NCBI GenBank assembly: GCA_020186115.1
Contig: WSYJ01000142.1
Location: forward strand, 1 to 64,000
Length of the DNA: 64,000 nucleotides
Reading direction: 5' to 3'
DNA from: Histomonas meleagridis
Lineage: Eukaryota > Parabasalia > Tritrichomonadida > Dientamoebidae
Shown here: positions 60,206 to 64,000 of the stretch, one piece after another
Position numbering within the stretch: the stretch's first letter is position 1
Layout of the letters: every line of letters begins with the position of its first letter
Made by a program: the position numbers and the translations under genes
The notes under the pieces: generated by a model
Told to the model about the DNA's origin: nothing
Seen by the model: the letters and a program-made list of their open reading frames with translations, nothing else
The model's database searches: none

Positions 60206-60961
60206 ATGGGTAAGGCTCAGCAAAAGGGCAAGGCCTCAAAAAAGATCAAGCAAGATACTTTCCTTAAAAAGGAATGGCGCCACGTTTTCGTCCCAGGGTT
60301 CTTTTCAAAACGTGACATTGGATTCACAGTTTCACACAAATGTGCTCGTGGTAAGACACCAGCCGATTACCTCAACAACCGTGTTTTCGAACTTTCCCAT
60401 GGTGATCTTGTTGATGAACAATCACATGCATACCGTCTCTTCAGCTGGAAATCAGTTGATGTTCAAAACAATGATGTTTTAACAGTTTTTGCTGGAATGA
60501 GACTCACAAACGATAAGCTCTCTTCCCTCCTCCGTAAGTATCGTACACTCATCAATGCTCAAGTTGATGTTCGTACAGCTGATGGATACATTCTTCGCGC
60601 TTTCAGCATTGGCTTCACCAAGAAGTTAAACCCTAACAAAAAAGCATGCTATGCACAACAATCCAAGAAGCGTGAAATCAGAGACGCATGTATTGCCATC
60701 ATGAAAGAGACAATTGGAAAGTCAACAATTCCAGAATTGTGCAACACAATTGTCAACGAAACCATTGAAAAAGCAATTGTTGAGAAATGCAAGACCATCA
60801 TGCAGGTTGATAACGTATATGTTACAAAGATTAAGGTTATTAAAGCACCAACATTCAGCAGCGAAGAGCTTAAGAAGCTCCATCAAGGACGCGCAGTCAC
60901 AAAGGCTGCTGAAGTCGCTCGCCCAGTCGAGGAAGAAGCCAAAACCGAAGAAACTAAGTAA
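60206..60961 (+). CDS. RPS3A: 40S ribosomal protein S3a (eS1)
   Basis: 251 residues (family ~260). Landmarks: N-terminal lysine-rich GKAQQKGKASKKIKQDTFLK, KEWRHVFVPGFFSKRDIGFT, VFELSHGDLVDE, LTVFAGMRLTNDKLSSLLRK, VDVRTADGYILRAFSIGFTKK, VYVTKIKVIKAPTFSSEELKK, with a typical acidic C-terminal tail. A small-subunit ribosomal protein at the mRNA exit region. Codons are C-rich, as in MGL and the isomerase, consistent with high expression. The stop is TAA followed by A. The ATG is fixed by the M5 element just upstream. Confidence 0.96.
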   Translation: MGKAQQKGKASKKIKQDTFLKKEWRHVFVPGFFSKRDIGFTVSHKCARGKTPADYLNNRVFELSHGDLVDEQSHAYRLFSWKSVDVQNNDVLTVFAGMRLTNDKLSSLLRKYRTLINAQVDVRTADGYILRAFSIGFTKKLNPNKKACYAQQSKKREIRDACIAIMKETIGKSTIPELCNTIVNETIEKAIVEKCKTIMQVDNVYVTKIKVIKAPTFSSEELKKLHQGRAVTKAAEVARPVEEEAKTEETK

Positions 60962-61061
60962 AATTCTTATTTCACTTTTTGAATAGAGCTCTATGAACTT
61001 TTTGGGACATTCAAAACGTTTTTTACATTCAAAACATAAAATGTTAAAAGGATAAACAAAG

Positions 61062-61292
61062 TCATAAAGAAAGTGTGAAGTATTCTAATTCTGTTCTTGA
61101 ACACTCTTTTTGTGTATTTGCAAATTGATGATAACAATTAAGACAAATGCAATAAGATGAATTAACTCCTGTTTGAATTTGTAGCTTCCAAAAATCTGAA
61201 AGAGCTCCAGAAAGATACAAATCAGCTAAAACGCTGTCTGATTTGATTTTATGAATGCATTTTCCATGATAACTTATTTTAGCAATAGCCAC
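61062..61292 (-). pseudogene. Small ORF without ATG, possible gene fragment
   Basis: A 76-codon minus-strand frame (KISYHGKCIHKIKSDSVLAD, then SYCICLNCYHQFANTQKEC) that would have to start at GTG; no ATG lies within it. Composition is protein-like and it carries several cysteines. It overlaps the 3' flank of eS1 convergently. Could be an exon or the tail of a broken gene; I do not recognise it. Confidence 0.35.
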
Positions 61293-62292
61293 TTTTTTCT
61301 GAAAATGAAAAAAAAAAAAAAAACGATAGGATGTTTGTATGTATTACATCATATTGCAATATGATCCTATTGCCATTTTGAGCCTCAAATATTTGTATTA
61401 AATCTGCATCTGAATGAAAAGTCTTTTTATGTTGAAAATTTATGATATGTTCATATTATATATAGGTATAGAAATGTGAATTTTTTTTCATATTTTATTG
61501 GCTTATTTTTGATTTGTTTTTGAAGAATTTCTTATAAAATACTTGGAAATTTGAATAATACATTAAATATATTCTATAAGGGAATTTTATTATTATTTTA
61601 AATCTATTTGAGTAAAAGCGTAATTAGCTTCATTCGAAGGCAGATAAAAGGTTGAAATAATATTTTTCTAAAATCAAATGCAATAATATTTATATTTTTT
61701 CATGAACTTTTCTTATTGATGATGATGCTTTGATTGAATTCATATAAAGTTCTATAATTTGATCTTTATTGCATTAAGGATTTTTTGGAATTAATTATGA
61801 TGCATTATGTACTATGATTTTTTTATTAACACTTATTCATTAGAGCTGTTGATGATTATGTTATGGGAGTAAATTATTATCGCCAATTAAAAAAAGGTGT
61901 TCCTATGTGAACTTCGAAATTTGAATGATTTACATTTTATAACCCATTTTTCTGGAGTCAGGTTTTTTGGTTGTTTTTCGTGCATTTAAAATTGACAAAA
62001 ACTTCTTTTTTTGGGGCGTTGTGTTGAAAATCACACAATTTTTTCTATGAAGATTTTGCTGTCAGCGTTGGTTCCGGACAATATCTCACAAATATAAACC
62101 GATCATATTGAAAATCAAATTCAAAATTCAATTAACAATTAAACTGCCAATCATATTCAAATTTTGAGATAAAGTTGTTCTCAATATAGCAAAACTTTCC
62201 ATAAAATTATATTTACCCTATATGAAGTTTTTCGCAATATATATGATACATATACATTATTACACGTTTCACCAAATTAATTATTTCAGTTA
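61293..62292. other. Gene-free AT-rich stretch
   Basis: Begins with a poly-A run of 17 at about 61307-61323 followed by ACGATAGG. No ORF or repeat recognised in the remainder. Confidence 0.55.
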
Positions 62293-62790
62293 TTACCCAG
62301 ATGTTGTATTTTGATCGAACATATCGTTCCCCCAAATTATTGGTAGAGGATCTGATGGTATATCTTTTGATGTTGACATATCAGTATTATCACTAGATAT
62401 ATATTGGTATGGATCGCAATCAGAATATGATGAATAAGAACTTGAACTTGATAAATTTTTTTCAACGCTTTCTTTATCTCCTATCAAATCAGCAATACGT
62501 GCTATTTCATTTTGAACTGATTGATTATATGAAAAAAATATTTTATTATATATTTCTTTATCTTGGATTATTTTACATTTGACTACATCTCCATTTGTAA
62601 TTCCTTGCGTTTGCAAGGTTCTTGAAGGATCTAATAGTTCATCATTATAGAATAAATACATTTTTTCATCGGGAAAACATGAAAATTGTAAAAAGTTGAT
62701 TAGATGGCGTACTGTGACAAATCTGCTTGTCCTCACAGGGAGAACAGCGCCTGGCAACCATTCTATTGAAATTTTAATTTCATCACTCAT
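62293..62790 (-). CDS. Ubiquitin-like domain protein
   Basis: 165 residues. Residues ~1-75 have the ubiquitin beta-grasp pattern: KISIEWLPGAVLPVRTSR, TVRHLINFLQFSCFPDEKM, LFYNDELLDPSRTLQTQG and ITNGDVVKCKI, the last two matching ubiquitin's LIFAGKxLEDGRTL and IxxxSTLHLVL areas. There is no C-terminal Gly-Gly after the fold, so it is not a conjugated modifier; it is a domain protein. The rest is acidic and serine-rich (SSSSSYSSYSDCD), likely disordered. It might serve as a proteasome or segregase adaptor; that is inference. Confidence 0.72.
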   Translation of the reverse strand: MSDEIKISIEWLPGAVLPVRTSRFVTVRHLINFLQFSCFPDEKMYLFYNDELLDPSRTLQTQGITNGDVVKCKIIQDKEIYNKIFFSYNQSVQNEIARIADLIGDKESVEKNLSSSSSYSSYSDCDPYQYISSDNTDMSTSKDIPSDPLPIIWGNDMFDQNTTSG

Positions 62791-63109
62791 TTTTGGCTTT
62801 TATCTTAAATGGAATTATGTGCTGAAAAAGCCGATGGTTATAAAGATTCATTGGAATCAAAATTCATTGTTTCCCTTTAACATTTGAATTTTTGTTATGA
62901 AATTGAAAGCCTTTTCAAAATTTAAATGTTTACGGCGCACTTTTTAATCAAAGAAAAATTATGACCGACTTTTTTCGGTTTATAAAGATATAATACCAAT
63001 TAACAATTCATTTGATATCGAATTATCTTTTGGTGCAACATCAGTGACAACTAATGTATAAAAGTCAGAAAAACACCAATAAGACGAAATGTATCACTTT
63101 ATGTGAATG
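62791..63109. other. Intergenic region
   Basis: AT-rich; no ORF or motif recognised. Confidence 0.5.
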
Positions 63110-63607
63110 TGAGTGTTGGCGGGATACATTCGTCAAGTGTTGTTCCCTTAGCAACATTCATATTTCCAAATGTTTCATTTTGATATGTTTCTAATGTCAT
63201 AACTATTGTCGCATTTATTTTAACAAATATATCATTTTGTTTTCTGGTGAAATTTCTCCATTAAAATGAATACATTTAAGTGATATATAATTAATAAATG
63301 CACAAGAGCCAATATAATTAACATTTTCACCAATAAAAATTGTTTCTAAATTATTACAATAAGCAAATGCATAATTTAATTCATAATAGAAGTGAAAACG
63401 AATTGTAATATTAACTAATGAAATACATTCATAAAATGCAATTTCTCCAATTCCTCTCATTAATTTTTCTGGAAATTGTACATATTCTAATTTTTTACAT
63501 GATGCAAATGCGCCATTATTTATATTTACCACTGACTTTCCAATTATTACTGATGTTAATAAAGGCCATTCTCTGAACGCATTACTTTCAAGCTCATATT
63601 CATACAT
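63110..63607 (-). pseudogene. BspA-like leucine-rich repeat fragment
   Basis: The frame 63215-63607 shows the BspA-type LRR pattern: NAFREWPLLTSVIIGKSVV, INNGAFASCKKLEYVQFPE, IGEIAFYECISLVNITI, AFAYCNNLETIFIGENV, YIGSCAFINYISLKCIHF. BspA-like proteins are the largest surface family in T. vaginalis. Only about five repeats remain and the frame ends early; downstream coding-like sequence (MTLETYQNETFGNMNVAKG, 63110-63210) is in another frame. Upstream a 66-codon frame at 63643-63843 may be part of the same broken gene. No signal peptide is visible. Confidence 0.7.
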
Positions 63608-64000
63608 TTTTAATGAGCTGATTTAAATAATTTCACTAAAGTTTATATAGCTGCTTCAACTATTGTGATTTTCATCGGATTAATATATGATGTGAAATAA
63701 TCATTTCTGGCAATATAATGTTCTTGGTTTTCCCTATAGTCTTGATTTTGGTTAAATGTAATATATATTTTTATGTTTTCCCTATAGAGAAATTTAGTGG
63801 AAATTTGTTTTGATGAACAGCCAATTATTATATGGTAAGTCATCAGGTTAATTTTATGTAAAATTTAATCTCTTTGACCTTAATCTCTTTGATTGGTAAA
63901 AATCATTGATTCATGGATATTTTTTAAATAAGATATTTATTAAAAAACGATTGAAAAAATTAATTATTTATGATAAATTTGATTTCCTATATTGGGCATT

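Noticed and set aside
62293-62790. Calling the ubiquitin-like protein a conjugated modifier such as SUMO or NEDD8
   Set aside because: There is no C-terminal di-glycine after the fold and a long acidic tail follows.

Overview
The window looks like a parabasalid protist, most likely a trichomonad close to Tritrichomonas or Trichomonas. The DNA is very AT-rich. Genes are compact, apparently intronless and on both strands. Promoter signals resemble those described in T. vaginalis: TCAYW initiators a few bases before ATG, M3/M5-like boxes before two ribosomal protein genes, and Myb-element-like AACGATA. Several stop codons form TAAA. The gene families also fit: methionine gamma-lyase, a polytopic cyclase-like protein, DUF3447-type ankyrin proteins, a BspA-like leucine-rich fragment, and Merlin and mariner transposons. 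The species call is inference.

Layout. 1-7147 is accessory DNA: a GC-rich island ending in a perfect 37-bp inverted repeat, an array of near-identical repeats around a broken ORF, a decayed mariner transposase, and a Merlin transposon with 41-bp terminal repeats and a perfect 8-bp target duplication. 7148-10189 is a large membrane protein joining a BPI/LBP-like (TULIP) lipid-binding ectodomain to two PqiA-like membrane modules. 11826-14181 is an ankyrin gene whose C-terminal repeats are each separated by a conserved spacer. 14746-18775 holds two unassigned proteins and an AMPK-related kinase. 19478-23926 is a housekeeping block: Rab GTPase, Tctex-type dynein light chain, Tvp23, Spt4 and methionine gamma-lyase. 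24094-33744 is a full-length VPS13 bridge lipid-transfer protein, divergent from glucose-6-phosphate isomerase (34223-35842). 36615-47241 has an unknown protein, a cyclase-like membrane protein, an armadillo-like protein and an importin-beta-like karyopherin. 48161-59892 mixes live genes (ribosomal protein eL22, a possible ADP-ribosyltransferase-fold surface protein, a 709-residue unknown) with debris: ankyrin pseudogenes, a broken surface protein and a trafficking-protein fragment. 60206-63607 has ribosomal protein eS1, a ubiquitin-like protein and a BspA-like fragment.

The genes are not an operon; they are independent eukaryotic units. Two themes recur. One is membrane lipid transport and trafficking (TULIP-PqiA protein, VPS13, Tvp23, Rab). 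The other is expansion and decay of an ankyrin family (five loci) whose repeat modules are interrupted at the same codon by a conserved AT-rich element; in two loci a related 20-bp element has been amplified into a minisatellite. I consider the TULIP-PqiA fusion and the spacer-interrupted ankyrin arrays the strongest candidates for undescribed biology. I saw no tRNA, rRNA or CRISPR.
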